Of a stretch of DNA of 30,530 bases, positions 7,241-12,492 are shown piece after piece. A program made the position numbers and the translations under genes. The notes beneath the pieces are model-generated. The model saw only the letters and a program-made list of their open reading frames with translations. It did no database searches and was not told the origin of the DNA. Source of the stretch: a virus; IMG/VR virus record IMGVR_UViG_3300031857_000939, positions 1 through 30,530 of that record; one strand, 5' to 3'. The stretch's first letter is position 1. Each line of letters begins with the position of its first letter.

Positions 7241-7446
7241 GTGTCTCTCTCAATGTGATGGTTGTTAATTAGAAGTTGGTAGGCGAGTTGCCTTGTTTCG
7301 TTTGATACAGCATGACCCAAGTCTTCAGGGTCTAGGATTCTTTTGAGGAACACGACTGTTGATTGGTTTTGCTTGCGTTCCTGTTCAAGTTGTACTGACA
7401 ACCAAACAATGTGGTCACGCATGATTTGACGTTCTTTGTCATCCAT
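7222..7446 (-). CDS. Small protein of unknown function
   Basis: 74 residues starting MDDKERQIMRDHIVW, not recognised. It is mostly predicted helix, with a polar end (ERDTWQQNN). The ATG at 7446 overlaps the end of the ruvC-like gene, and its 3' end overlaps the exonuclease start by 19 bases. This tight fit inside an operon is the main support. A longer frame reading upstream to 7569 runs inside the ruvC-like gene and is not believed. Confidence 0.6.
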   Translation of the reverse strand: MDDKERQIMRDHIVWLSVQLEQERKQNQSTVVFLKRILDPEDLGHAVSNETRQLAYQLLINNHHIERDTWQQNN

Positions 7447-7912
7447 GCTTTGACCCCCACAAGGCGATGAGTGCGGCATCACTACGACCATCATCTTTGA
7501 CGCGTTTAAAGAGTGCAGTTTGTTCAGGGAACAACTCCATTGCTCTGGCTCTTGAGCCATCTTTACCACCTGTCATGCCAAGACCTTTTTGCCAAGTCTG
7601 TGGAGTCATGAGAGTTGTTTTAATCTTGAGGGTTGTCAACACTCCCTCAACAACACCAAGAGAACGACCAAAGGAGAAGACAGATGTCACGCCCTGCCCT
7701 GCCATAGCAAAGACCTTCTCTACATAGGCTTCATTAGGGTCAAACTGCTTGATGATGTCTACCAGTTCAGGCACTGACACCTGACGCTTGGCTTTGCCAT
7801 TACGGTCAAGGGTGACTGTTGGCATATCTACAACACTCACAAGTTCACCATCCACCACAAGGGCGATAGCACCATTCAATCCAACGTCAATACCCAAGGT
7901 GCGCTTAGTCAT
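7439..7912 (-). CDS. ruvC: RuvC-like Holliday junction resolvase
   Basis: 157 residues, close to the usual RuvC length. The RNase H-type catalytic acids are visible: D9 in GIDVGLNGA, E65 in YVEKV, and the C-terminal DDGRSDAALIA (140-150). Phages use such enzymes to resolve branched replication and recombination DNA before packaging. The start ATG is preceded by AAGGGGGTCAAA and overlaps the end of the upstream repressor gene by 8 bases (ATGACTAA), which implies coupled translation. Confidence 0.9.
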   Translation of the reverse strand: MTKRTLGIDVGLNGAIALVVDGELVSVVDMPTVTLDRNGKAKRQVSVPELVDIIKQFDPNEAYVEKVFAMAGQGVTSVFSFGRSLGVVEGVLTTLKIKTTLMTPQTWQKGLGMTGGKDGSRARAMELFPEQTALFKRVKDDGRSDAALIALWGSKHG

Positions 7913-8135
7913 TTTGACCCCCTTGGAGGGCTTGTATGCGGCTCTGAATCAGGGAATCTACCGATTCTTCTAGCCGTTTGATGGAAGTTACCAGTGGTAT
8001 GGTTTTACCTGTGGCGTATCTGGAGACTTGAGAGGGGTCAAGGCCAGCATGACGAGCTACATCAGTGATGGTGAAGCCAGCCTTTTCAGCCTTTTCCCTA
8101 ATCGAATCAATAAGTTGCATGGTTTGTGTGTTCAT
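7905..8135 (-). CDS. XRE/Cro-type helix-turn-helix regulator
   Basis: 76 residues, the size of small Cro-like repressors. A helix-turn-helix is seen at about residues 22-43 (TITDVARHAGLDPSQVSRYA), including the common QVSRY recognition helix. A predicted helical C-terminus follows and may dimerise. It is the first gene of the leftward operon and sits at the divergent promoter region, so it likely controls both promoters. Its ATG is only 4-5 bases from the predicted transcription start and lacks a ribosome site, so the message is probably leaderless. With no integrase seen, it need not mean lysogeny. Confidence 0.85.
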   Translation of the reverse strand: MNTQTMQLIDSIREKAEKAGFTITDVARHAGLDPSQVSRYATGKTIPLVTSIKRLEESVDSLIQSRIQALQGGQND

Positions 8136-8145
8136 GGGTGGGGAT

Positions 8146-8173
8146 TCTATAGGACTTTGGATTGGTTAGTCAA
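8146..8173 (-). promoter_or_regulatory. Leftward sigma70-type promoter for the replication operon
   Basis: On the minus strand TTGACT (8168-8173) and TATAGA (8146-8151) are separated by 16 bases. Transcription would start near 8139-8140, just before the repressor ATG at 8135. Confidence 0.8.
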
Positions 8174-8233
8174 GTGTTATTTGATTTAATACCCTACTGA
8201 AATGTGTGGGATTAAATAAGGGGTAGTTGACTA
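8167..8233. promoter_or_regulatory. Nested dyad operator between divergent promoters
   Basis: Three inverted-repeat pairs share one axis near 8200: TAGTCAA (8167-8173) with TTGACTA (8227-8233), ATTTAAT (8184-8190) with ATTAAAT (8211-8217), and CCC (8192-8194) with GGG (8208-8210). The outer arms contain the -35 elements of both promoters, so a regulator bound here could repress both. The XRE-type protein encoded alongside is the obvious candidate. Confidence 0.65.
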
Positions 8234-8254
8234 GGTAATCAAATGCTGTATGAT
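8227..8254 (+). promoter_or_regulatory. Rightward sigma70-type promoter for the small-gene operon
   Basis: TTGACT (8227-8232), a 16-base spacer and TATGAT (8249-8254). Transcription would start near 8261, about 30 bases before the first small gene, which has its own AGGAGT ribosome site. Confidence 0.8.
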
Positions 8255-8289
8255 TAGACCCATCAGCAAGCAACTCAAGGAGTAAACAA

Positions 8290-8487
8290 ATGACAAGTCT
8301 TTCCGTAGCGCAAGTTGGTGACAAGCAAGATAGAACTTATCGCATTGCGATTGCTAACAAGCCTCAAGTTTTTACCGTGAAAGGTGTTGGCAAGAACTTT
8401 ATGTTGTTTGATGGCGAACAACTTGTTCAGAGCTTTAAGACCTTGACCAAGTGCTGTGACTACATCAAAGAATCTGCAACCGCTTAA
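8290..8487 (+). CDS. Small protein of unknown function, first rightward gene
   Basis: 65 residues beginning MTSLSVAQVG; not recognised. It looks beta-rich in the middle (YRIAIANKPQVFTVKGVG), with a short helix near the end (KCCDYIKES). The start has AAGGAGTAAACAA ahead of the ATG, a strong ribosome site, and the gene follows the rightward promoter closely. First genes of such operons are usually made early and in quantity, which suits a host-interaction role, but the sequence does not reveal one. Confidence 0.75.
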   Translation: MTSLSVAQVGDKQDRTYRIAIANKPQVFTVKGVGKNFMLFDGEQLVQSFKTLTKCCDYIKESATA

Positions 8488-8496
8488 TCACCCCAA

Positions 8497-8512
8497 GGAG
8501 GCTTCGGCCTCC
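8497..8512 (+). terminator. UUCG hairpin after the first rightward gene (attenuator-like)
   Basis: GGAGGC-TTCG-GCCTCC is a perfect six-pair stem with a stabilising UUCG tetraloop, ten bases past the first gene. No T-run follows, so complete termination is unlikely. It may protect the upstream message from 3' decay or partially attenuate transcription. It may also hide the GGAGG from ribosomes. Confidence 0.6.
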
Positions 8513-8539
8513 ACTTTCAACCTTAAAGGAGAATTGAAA

Positions 8540-8812
8540 ATGACACGTTACACATTCACTAACAAACTTGAAGTCTTAGAGACAGTACGCCGAGCCATTC
8601 AGTTAGGCGTTAGCGACATTCACATTGTTGATTGCAGTGGTGATGGAGTTGGCTTTTGGATTGATATGGACTTGTCTTGCATCATGACAGATCAAGAACA
8701 AAAGTGGGTCACTCAATTTGCCGAACGTAAGGCAACCCCATTTGTTTACTACTCACCCTATAACGGCGAGTTCTTAGGCGCACAACCCGCTCGTGCTGGT
8801 CAAGATTACTAA
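8540..8812 (+). CDS. Small protein of unknown function
   Basis: 90 residues from the ATG at 8540, chosen because AAAGGAGAATTGAAA precedes it; an earlier in-frame start at 8456 would overlap the upstream gene and the hairpin. The sequence is mixed alpha/beta, with a helix (VLETVRRAIQLGV), a strand (DIHIVDC) and a tyrosine-rich segment (PFVYYSPYNGEF). No motif is recognised. Confidence 0.75.
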   Translation: MTRYTFTNKLEVLETVRRAIQLGVSDIHIVDCSGDGVGFWIDMDLSCIMTDQEQKWVTQFAERKATPFVYYSPYNGEFLGAQPARAGQDY

Positions 8813-8823
8813 GGACAACCACC

Positions 8824-8970
8824 ATGCCACTAGATGAATCAGACCTTGACTACATGAAAGCGGAGGACTTCCACCGCCGCCGCTATCAGTCAAACATTGC
8901 GGCTCACCCAGATTGCCGTGACCCTGCCCATGATGGCTGTGAACTTTGTGAGGAGAATGATGATGAATGA
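8824..8970 (+). CDS. Very small acidic protein with paired cysteines
   Basis: 48 residues. The N-terminus is acidic (MPLDESDLDYMKAEDF), then comes a basic patch (HRRRYQ). A cluster HPDC...HDGCELC could hold a zinc ion. The start follows the previous stop by 11 bases (AAGGACAACCACC before the ATG). The 3' end overlaps the next reading frame. Not recognised; support comes from the operon packing and the cysteine pattern. Confidence 0.55.
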   Translation: MPLDESDLDYMKAEDFHRRRYQSNIAAHPDCRDPAHDGCELCEENDDE

Positions 8971-9049
8971 GAAACTTCTTGATGTCCTAGCGGCTACCGC
9001 TATCGGTATCGGCTTTGCTGTTTTGCTTGTGGCATGGTGGTCATCATGA
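8957..9049 (+). CDS. Single-span membrane peptide
   Basis: Up to 30 residues (MMMNEKLLDV, then a hydrophobic helix rich in A, I, G, F and V, ending in WWSS). AGGAG at 8951-8955 best fits initiation at the ATG of 8960 or 8963, giving 28-29 residues. It overlaps the preceding gene by 14 bases and the next by 4 (ATGA). The hydrophobic segment spans one membrane width. Such peptides in early phage operons often act on host membranes, but no specific role can be read. Confidence 0.55.
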   Translation: MMMNEKLLDVLAATAIGIGFAVLLVAWWSS

Positions 9050-9246
9050 ACAACCCACCAGCATTTCCGACAAACCAATACGCCAATGGAATAAGCCCAT
9101 CAGGGTTTGATACAGGCATGACCTTGCGTGATTACTTTGCGGCAAAGGCTATGCAAGCATTAATCGACAAAGAGGTTTTCTTTGATGATGTTGCGGAAAG
9201 CGCTTACAAAGTAGCAGACCATATGCTAAGAGTGAGGGAAACATGA
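9046..9246 (+). CDS. Small conserved phage protein (MTLRDYFAAKAMQ type)
   Basis: 66 residues from the ATG at 9046 (ATGA overlap with the previous stop); an in-frame ATG at 9034 is possible. The segment GMTLRDYFAAKAMQAL (about 24-39) is one I recognise from many small proteins in early regions of phages and prophages, usually with the same proline-rich N-terminus. Their function is unknown. The C-terminal half is helical and mostly polar. Confidence 0.75.
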   Translation: MNNPPAFPTNQYANGISPSGFDTGMTLRDYFAAKAMQALIDKEVFFDDVAESAYKVADHMLRVRET

Positions 9247-9488
9247 CCGAACTCCAAGACTTCTGCCAAGAAGCCAGAACAATGGAGGAGCTTGTAGAGG
9301 CTGGCTTTAAGCCTCATAGCGTCTACAACGCTGTCAAGCGTAAGGAACTCATCAACACCAAGGCAACAGACGATTGGGGGCGCAAGATCAAGACTAAGGG
9401 CTTGTTCCTGTCAACGGTCACCATTGCGCCTATGAACTTCACCGCCTTGCAAGTTGCATGGCATCAACCACAGGAGAACAGAGTATGA
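9243..9488 (+). CDS. Small protein, possible helix-turn-helix
   Basis: 81 residues with an ATGA overlap to the gene before. The N-terminal half (MEELVEAGFKPHSVYNAVKR, about 14-33) resembles a short helix-turn-helix, with a basic second helix. The rest looks beta-like (KTKGLFLSTVTIAP). A DNA-binding role is possible but unproven, and no family is recognised. Confidence 0.65.
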   Translation: MTELQDFCQEARTMEELVEAGFKPHSVYNAVKRKELINTKATDDWGRKIKTKGLFLSTVTIAPMNFTALQVAWHQPQENRV

Positions 9489-9748
9489 GTATGCAAGCAG
9501 AACTTAAAGAGTTGGTGACTCGTATAGCACCATCTAAGGACATTGCTGGTGGCTTCATGTCCCGCAATGACATCATCCAACTCATCAACAAGGTGGCTGA
9601 TGAAGCTGTCCTGATTGGATGGGCAAGGGCTGAGACTTTAAGCCGCCAGCGGCTAGACAAGAAGATCACCAGCTTGGAACAAGAGATCGAGATTCTCAAA
9701 GACAGAATCAAAGACCTTGAACTTGAAGTCATTGCATCCACAAAATGA
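9485..9748 (+). CDS. Small coiled-coil protein
   Basis: 87 residues from the ATG at 9485, which is preceded by AGGAGAACAGAGT and overlaps the previous stop (ATGA). The C-terminal third (about residues 55-82) is a heptad-like coiled coil (SLEQEIEILKDRIKDLELE), so the protein probably forms oligomers. The N-terminal part is helical. Not recognised. Confidence 0.7.
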   Translation: MSMQAELKELVTRIAPSKDIAGGFMSRNDIIQLINKVADEAVLIGWARAETLSRQRLDKKITSLEQEIEILKDRIKDLELEVIASTK

Positions 9749-10110
9749 AAGTCTGGAATGCCATCATGATTGCAGTGCTTTGCGCCTTGGCTCTCATGTA
9801 CTTTGATTCGGAAGAAAAGGAGAAATCAGATGTTGGAAACAGTGCTTTACGTGTTCTTAGCAGGGATTTTCGGCTCGATATTGGGAATTTGCGTGTGTAT
9901 CGGGTTTGCGTTGTACCTAGTAAATCGGGACGATCGGGAAGAAAGATAGTGAAATGTCCAGTTTGTGACCAGTGGGTTAGCGTTCTCGAAACTAGAAGCA
10001 GAGACAACAACGAAACGTATAGACGCTATCGTTGCGCTAATGAACACCGATTCGTCACCAAGGAAAAGGTAGAACGAATTATCCTTGTAACTCAAAGAAA
10101 GAAAAAATGA
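9745..10110 (+). CDS. Long frame: membrane segment joined in frame to a zinc ribbon
   Basis: 121 residues if read whole. It starts with an ATGA overlap and a hydrophobic helix (VWNAIMIAVLCALALMYF, about 3-20). An arginine-rich middle (about 35-68) looks like the shadow of another gene, and the end is a zinc ribbon. The middle overlaps an alternate-frame membrane peptide gene (9830-9949) that has its own ribosome site. The zinc ribbon has its own GTG start at 9949. The cell may make the full protein, or separate products; this entry marks the open frame and its N-terminal membrane part. Confidence 0.4.
   Translation: MKVWNAIMIAVLCALALMYFDSEEKEKSDVGNSALRVLSRDFRLDIGNLRVYRVCVVPSKSGRSGRKIVKCPVCDQWVSVLETRSRDNNETYRRYRCANEHRFVTKEKVERIILVTQRKKK
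9830..9949 (+). CDS. Membrane peptide in an overlapping reading frame
   Basis: 39 residues, beginning MLETVLYVFLAGIFGSILG and continuing hydrophobic for one membrane span, then a polar end (NRDDREER). AAAAGGAGAAATCAG lies ahead of the ATG, one of the best ribosome sites in the operon. Its TAG overlaps the GTG that opens the zinc-ribbon frame (TAGTG). A hydrophobic helix followed by a charged tail is not what a random shadow frame gives. It lies entirely within the longer 9745-10110 frame. Confidence 0.6.
   Translation: MLETVLYVFLAGIFGSILGICVCIGFALYLVNRDDREER
9949..10110 (+). CDS. Small zinc-ribbon protein
   Basis: 53 residues if started at the GTG of 9949. CPVCDQW (3-9) and RCANEHRF (28-35) form a zinc site with the pattern C-x2-C ... 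C-x3-H, and ETRSRDNNETYRRYRC between them is a pattern I recognise from many short phage zinc-ribbon proteins that start MKCPVC. That usual length supports the internal start. The end is basic (TQRKKK). Nucleic acid binding is likely; the target is unknown. Confidence 0.65.
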   Translation: MKCPVCDQWVSVLETRSRDNNETYRRYRCANEHRFVTKEKVERIILVTQRKKK

Positions 10111-10325
10111 ACTGGCGAGACTTAACAATCAAATACGTCAAAGATTTGCTCAGGGCAAAGACTCCATTGGAGGTGGCTCACAAGGAACTCATTGAGGCGC
10201 AACACGCCAAGATGCAAGCTGAGACTTCTGTGGAGTACTCACAAGCCTTGGTGAATTACAACGAACAGAGAATCTTCAGGCTCTACAAACGCATCAACGA
10301 ACTACAGGAGTTTGGTCATGATTAA
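10107..10325 (+). CDS. Small helical protein of unknown function
   Basis: 72 residues with an ATGA overlap to the gene before. Almost the whole length is predicted helix with charged faces (KELIEAQHAKMQAETSVEY, then RIFRLYKRINELQEFG), so a coiled coil is likely. No family recognised. The next gene starts inside its last codons. Confidence 0.65.
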   Translation: MNWRDLTIKYVKDLLRAKTPLEVAHKELIEAQHAKMQAETSVEYSQALVNYNEQRIFRLYKRINELQEFGHD

Positions 10326-10554
10326 AGAACCAGAAGATGAAGCCTTTAACGACATTGAACGTCAAAGCCTGTGGCGTAAACAAGCGGTCTTGCAAGCCAT
10401 ACGCAATGAGAATGAACGGCTTGAAATGTATAGCGACCTGAATCCCTACAGAAGCCAAGTCATTGAAGAAGTCGCACAAGCCATCCTGAAGATGGAAGGG
10501 TTTGGCAAGGACACATTGCACAGCTTTGCGATTTACATTCGGGGGCTGAAATGA
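10318..10554 (+). CDS. Small helical protein of unknown function
   Basis: 78 residues from the ATG at 10318, placed after CAGGAG and overlapping the previous stop by 8 bases (ATGATTAA); a TTG two codons earlier is less likely. The sequence is charged and helical (IERQSLWRKQAVLQAIRNEN), ending in a mixed segment. Not recognised. Confidence 0.65.
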   Translation: MIKEPEDEAFNDIERQSLWRKQAVLQAIRNENERLEMYSDLNPYRSQVIEEVAQAILKMEGFGKDTLHSFAIYIRGLK

Positions 10555-10736
10555 ACCCACCAACAAACGCATTTGACTTCTCTGGCGCATCTATCTGGAC
10601 TAAGGACAAGGAGCTTGTTCAGATTAACAATGGCAAAATCAATGGCTCAAAGCGTAGAGAGCAAATGAGACTTACTGAGACTCTAAATGTGCGTGAGAAC
10701 TTCACGACTTACAGCAAGGCTAGAGTTGCCAAGTGA
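10551..10736 (+). CDS. Small polar protein of unknown function
   Basis: 61 residues starting MNPPTNAFDFSGASIW, with an ATGA overlap to the gene before. It is rich in N, K, R and T and has no long hydrophobic stretch (KINGSKRREQMRLTETLN). The opening resembles that of the 9046 gene (MNNPPAF), which may be chance. Not recognised. Confidence 0.6.
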   Translation: MNPPTNAFDFSGASIWTKDKELVQINNGKINGSKRREQMRLTETLNVRENFTTYSKARVAK

Positions 10737-10936
10737 TAGTCAAAATACGCACCTTCTATGGCAGAACTAAAGGGGTCAGAGGTGACCGCCAAACTGATGT
10801 CGTAATGGGTACGGCTTGGTTATGCCAGAAATGCGGTGAGGTGATCTTGTATGAACACCTCACCCCTAAACACTATTGCAAGCGTCCTCTTATGCCTGTA
10901 AACCTTGCAAGTACTGAGTCTTTCCCGCAACCTTAA
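10733..10936 (+). CDS. Small zinc-finger-like protein, last rightward gene
   Basis: 67 residues from a GTG at 10733 that overlaps the previous stop (GTGA). A likely zinc site is formed by C31-x2-C34 (WLCQKCGEV) and H47-x-C49 (PKHYC). The last 47 bases overlap the end of the convergent endolysin gene on the other strand, and no plus-strand terminator is visible. A perfect 9-base inverted repeat lies inside the gene. Confidence 0.6.
   Translation: MIVKIRTFYGRTKGVRGDRQTDVVMGTAWLCQKCGEVILYEHLTPKHYCKRPLMPVNLASTESFPQP
10835..10864. repeat. Perfect 9-base inverted repeat near the convergent gene ends
   Basis: GGTGAGGTG (10835-10843) pairs with CACCTCACC (10856-10864) with a 12-base loop. It lies where rightward and leftward transcripts meet. 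No T-run follows on either strand, so termination would need a factor such as Rho, or the repeat has another use. Confidence 0.5.
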
Positions 10937-11354
10937 CGGCTGTGAGTTCTTGATTTTTAAGATTAGATGGGTCAAAGCTACAGTGTATCCAGCCCGAATT
11001 TGGTTGTCCTTGTGTGTAGAACTCTAGGATAAGTTGGGTGTAGTCGAGGTTATCCATAATCCACTGAGCCACATCAGGGTTTGGCAGTCCATCAATTTCA
11101 AAATCAACAGCTTGGCCTTTGCAATGGTCTGAGGTTGCAGAGCCACCAGTGGCTTGGTTGACGGCTGGACACCTAAACCCAGATGTGATCTTGACAGGCT
11201 TGCCAAAGTGGTCACGCACTGGCTGTAGGATGTTTTCACAAAGCAACCGCAATGATTCAATCTGCTCATCATTTGGCGTATTGTCAATGTCTAAGCGTGT
11301 TGCAGTCTCAGACTTTGTAAGTTCATTCAAGGTGAAGTTTGCTGACAGGTTCAT
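10890..11354 (-). CDS. Endolysin, M15-family peptidase
   Basis: 154 residues. It should cut peptide crosslinks in the bacterial wall at the end of infection. The zinc-binding pattern of the M15_3 (VanY/Hedgehog-like) fold is visible: SDHCKGQAVDFEI with H77 and D84, and WIHCSF with H124, preceded by ITSGFRCPAVN. There is no signal peptide or membrane anchor, so it needs a holin to reach the wall. The start ATG at 11354 follows AAGGAAATCAA and overlaps the Rz stop (ATGA). It is the last gene of the leftward lysis and virion block. Confidence 0.9.
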   Translation of the reverse strand: MNLSANFTLNELTKSETATRLDIDNTPNDEQIESLRLLCENILQPVRDHFGKPVKITSGFRCPAVNQATGGSATSDHCKGQAVDFEIDGLPNPDVAQWIMDNLDYTQLILEFYTQGQPNSGWIHCSFDPSNLKNQELTAVKVAGKTQYLQGLQA

Positions 11355-11812
11355 TTGATTTCCTTTTGTGATTCAAGTGCTTGGTTATAAAGAGAGATAC
11401 AAGCGTTTAGCTTGGTTATTGCTCGATCACCCTCCTCGGCTATTGCGAAAAGAGTTTTTCCAACCTCTGGGTCAAGGTCGGCTCGTGCTTCTCCTCCACT
11501 ATTTCCTGCGGGAGTTGTGGAATCTGTGGGGGCTTGTATGGGGCAGGACGCTTTGAGGCGCAACTTGAGATTACCACTGTCAATAGCAAGATCACGCTGT
11601 TTTGTAACCAATTTGGCCTTTTCATTTGATACCCTCAATGCAGTTGATGTGGTGGTTACAGCGGCCACCAAAGCCGCCTCCTTTGCCCTAGCTTGGGTGT
11701 TTAAACGATCTACTTCCTCTTGTTGAGCCTTGGCCTCGTAGTGCTGGCCAGTACAGTAGCCACCACCAAAGACCAAGACCAGAATCAACAAGCCTCCAAG
11801 TATGTTACTCAT
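11351..11812 (-). CDS. Rz: Inner-membrane spanin (Rz-like)
   Basis: 153 residues with an N-terminal membrane helix (about 4-22, ILGGLLILVLVFGGGY), then a long periplasmic region with helical, heptad-like stretches (EEVDRLNTQARAKEAAL) and a C-terminal segment typical of Rz (KLNACISLYNQALESQ). Spanins disrupt the outer membrane after the wall is cut. The Rz1 gene is nested inside it in another frame, a hallmark of lambda-type spanins. The start overlaps the holin-candidate stop by four bases. Confidence 0.85.
   Translation of the reverse strand: MSNILGGLLILVLVFGGGYCTGQHYEAKAQQEEVDRLNTQARAKEAALVAAVTTTSTALRVSNEKAKLVTKQRDLAIDSGNLKLRLKASCPIQAPTDSTTPAGNSGGEARADLDPEVGKTLFAIAEEGDRAITKLNACISLYNQALESQKEIK
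11440..11625 (-). CDS. Rz1: Outer-membrane spanin lipoprotein (Rz1-like), nested in Rz
   Basis: 61 residues wholly inside the Rz gene in a different frame. A signal peptide (residues about 8-21) ends in the lipobox VISSC with C22 as the lipidated residue. The mature part is short and proline-rich (PAPYKPPQIPQLPQ), as in Rz1 proteins. GAGGGTATCAA precedes the ATG at 11625, a good ribosome site. Lipobox, proline content and nesting together make the call firm. Confidence 0.9.
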   Translation of the reverse strand: MKRPNWLQNSVILLLTVVISSCASKRPAPYKPPQIPQLPQEIVEEKHEPTLTQRLEKLFSQ

Positions 11813-12135
11813 GGCTTTGGCGGCTCATCATTGTCATTGGATTCAGCCTCTGCCTTTGCGGTAGCGTTGGCTACAGCCTTAACAGCAGTCCGACCAGCTA
11901 CACCGCCAAGAACGCCAGTAATGAACACCATGATGGTGTTGATTTGTTGCAAGTAAACAGAGTCGATTTTCGCCATCCCCGACATGGGCTGAGTTACGAA
12001 CGAAACTGAGTAGAGAAACATACCCATAGCGCCAAGCAGAATCGACACCAATACCACGATAACGAATGCCCATACCCTGACCTCAATCTCGTCTGATGTC
12101 AGTCGATTGTTGGTTTTATATCCAATGGTTGCCAT
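11809..12135 (-). CDS. Holin candidate with two membrane segments
   Basis: 108 residues. Membrane helices are seen at about residues 22-45 (VWAFVIVVLVSILLGAMGMF) and 65-82 (INTIMVFITGVLGGVAG). The C-terminal tail is charged (AKAEAESNDNDEPPKP). Two membrane spans, small size and a place beside the spanins and the endolysin fit a holin that opens the inner membrane. AGGAGAAAAAGTA precedes the start, whose ATG overlaps the previous stop (TAATG). The holin role is inferred from layout. Confidence 0.7.
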   Translation of the reverse strand: MATIGYKTNNRLTSDEIEVRVWAFVIVVLVSILLGAMGMFLYSVSFVTQPMSGMAKIDSVYLQQINTIMVFITGVLGGVAGRTAVKAVANATAKAEAESNDNDEPPKP

Positions 12136-12338
12136 TACTTTTTCTCCTGTTCAGGTTTGATGAGTTGATCGGGACAAGTACCTGTAGCGGTACAGATTGG
12201 GGGTTTGCATTCTGGTGTATCCCAATTCTTAGGGTCTTGGCAGGGATACCTAAAACGATCTTCACAACCAGCCAATAACCCGCAAAGGATACCAACACAA
12301 ATGGTCAGCATCACTACAGAAAAGTCATGTTTTGTCAT
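12135..12338 (-). CDS. Small lipoprotein in the lysis region
   Basis: 67 residues from the ATG at 12338, chosen because AGGAGAAACGCAAAA precedes it. A signal peptide ends with the lipobox LLAGC (C25). The mature part has a cysteine-rich pattern (EDRFRYPCQDPKNWDTPEC, then CTATGTCPD) that I recognise from a family of short lipoproteins beside phage lysis genes, which have no known function. It may be a second outer-membrane spanin partner or a superinfection-exclusion protein. It overlaps the upstream membrane-protein gene by 14 bases. Confidence 0.75.
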   Translation of the reverse strand: MTKHDFSVVMLTICVGILCGLLAGCEDRFRYPCQDPKNWDTPECKPPICTATGTCPDQLIKPEQEKK

Positions 12339-12492
12339 TTTTGCGTTTCTCCTGTTCAATTTGCCGTCTTAACTTCTGAACCTTTTCAACTTCTTGTTTA
12401 ACCTCGTGCTTGGCTTCCAAGATGTCGAGATAAAGCATTGCCCCCAAAGGGAGTAGGCACGCTATCAAAAAACAGCAGAATACCCATCCCAT
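12325..12492 (-). CDS. Small membrane protein with coiled coil
   Basis: 55 residues from the ATG at 12492, which overlaps the previous stop as TAATG and follows GGAGCAAGACATA; a longer in-frame start at 12615 would lie inside the upstream gene. An N-terminal membrane helix (about 2-22, WVFCCFLIACLLPLGAMLYL) leads into a charged coiled coil (EVKQEVEKVQKLRRQIEQE). The topology is like a short inner-membrane spanin, and the overlapping downstream gene is a lipoprotein. The role remains open. Confidence 0.6.
   Translation of the reverse strand: MGWVFCCFLIACLLPLGAMLYLDILEAKHEVKQEVEKVQKLRRQIEQEKRKNDKT

Noticed and set aside
8136-8289. Phage attachment site or integrase-related region
   Set aside because: The repeats are inverted and centred on divergent promoters, and no integrase or excisionase gene is present.
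10890-10936. Truncated end of the last rightward gene instead of a true overlap with the endolysin
   Set aside because: Convergent 3' overlaps of this size are common in compact phage genomes; the zinc motif lies before the overlap and the frame reaches a normal stop.
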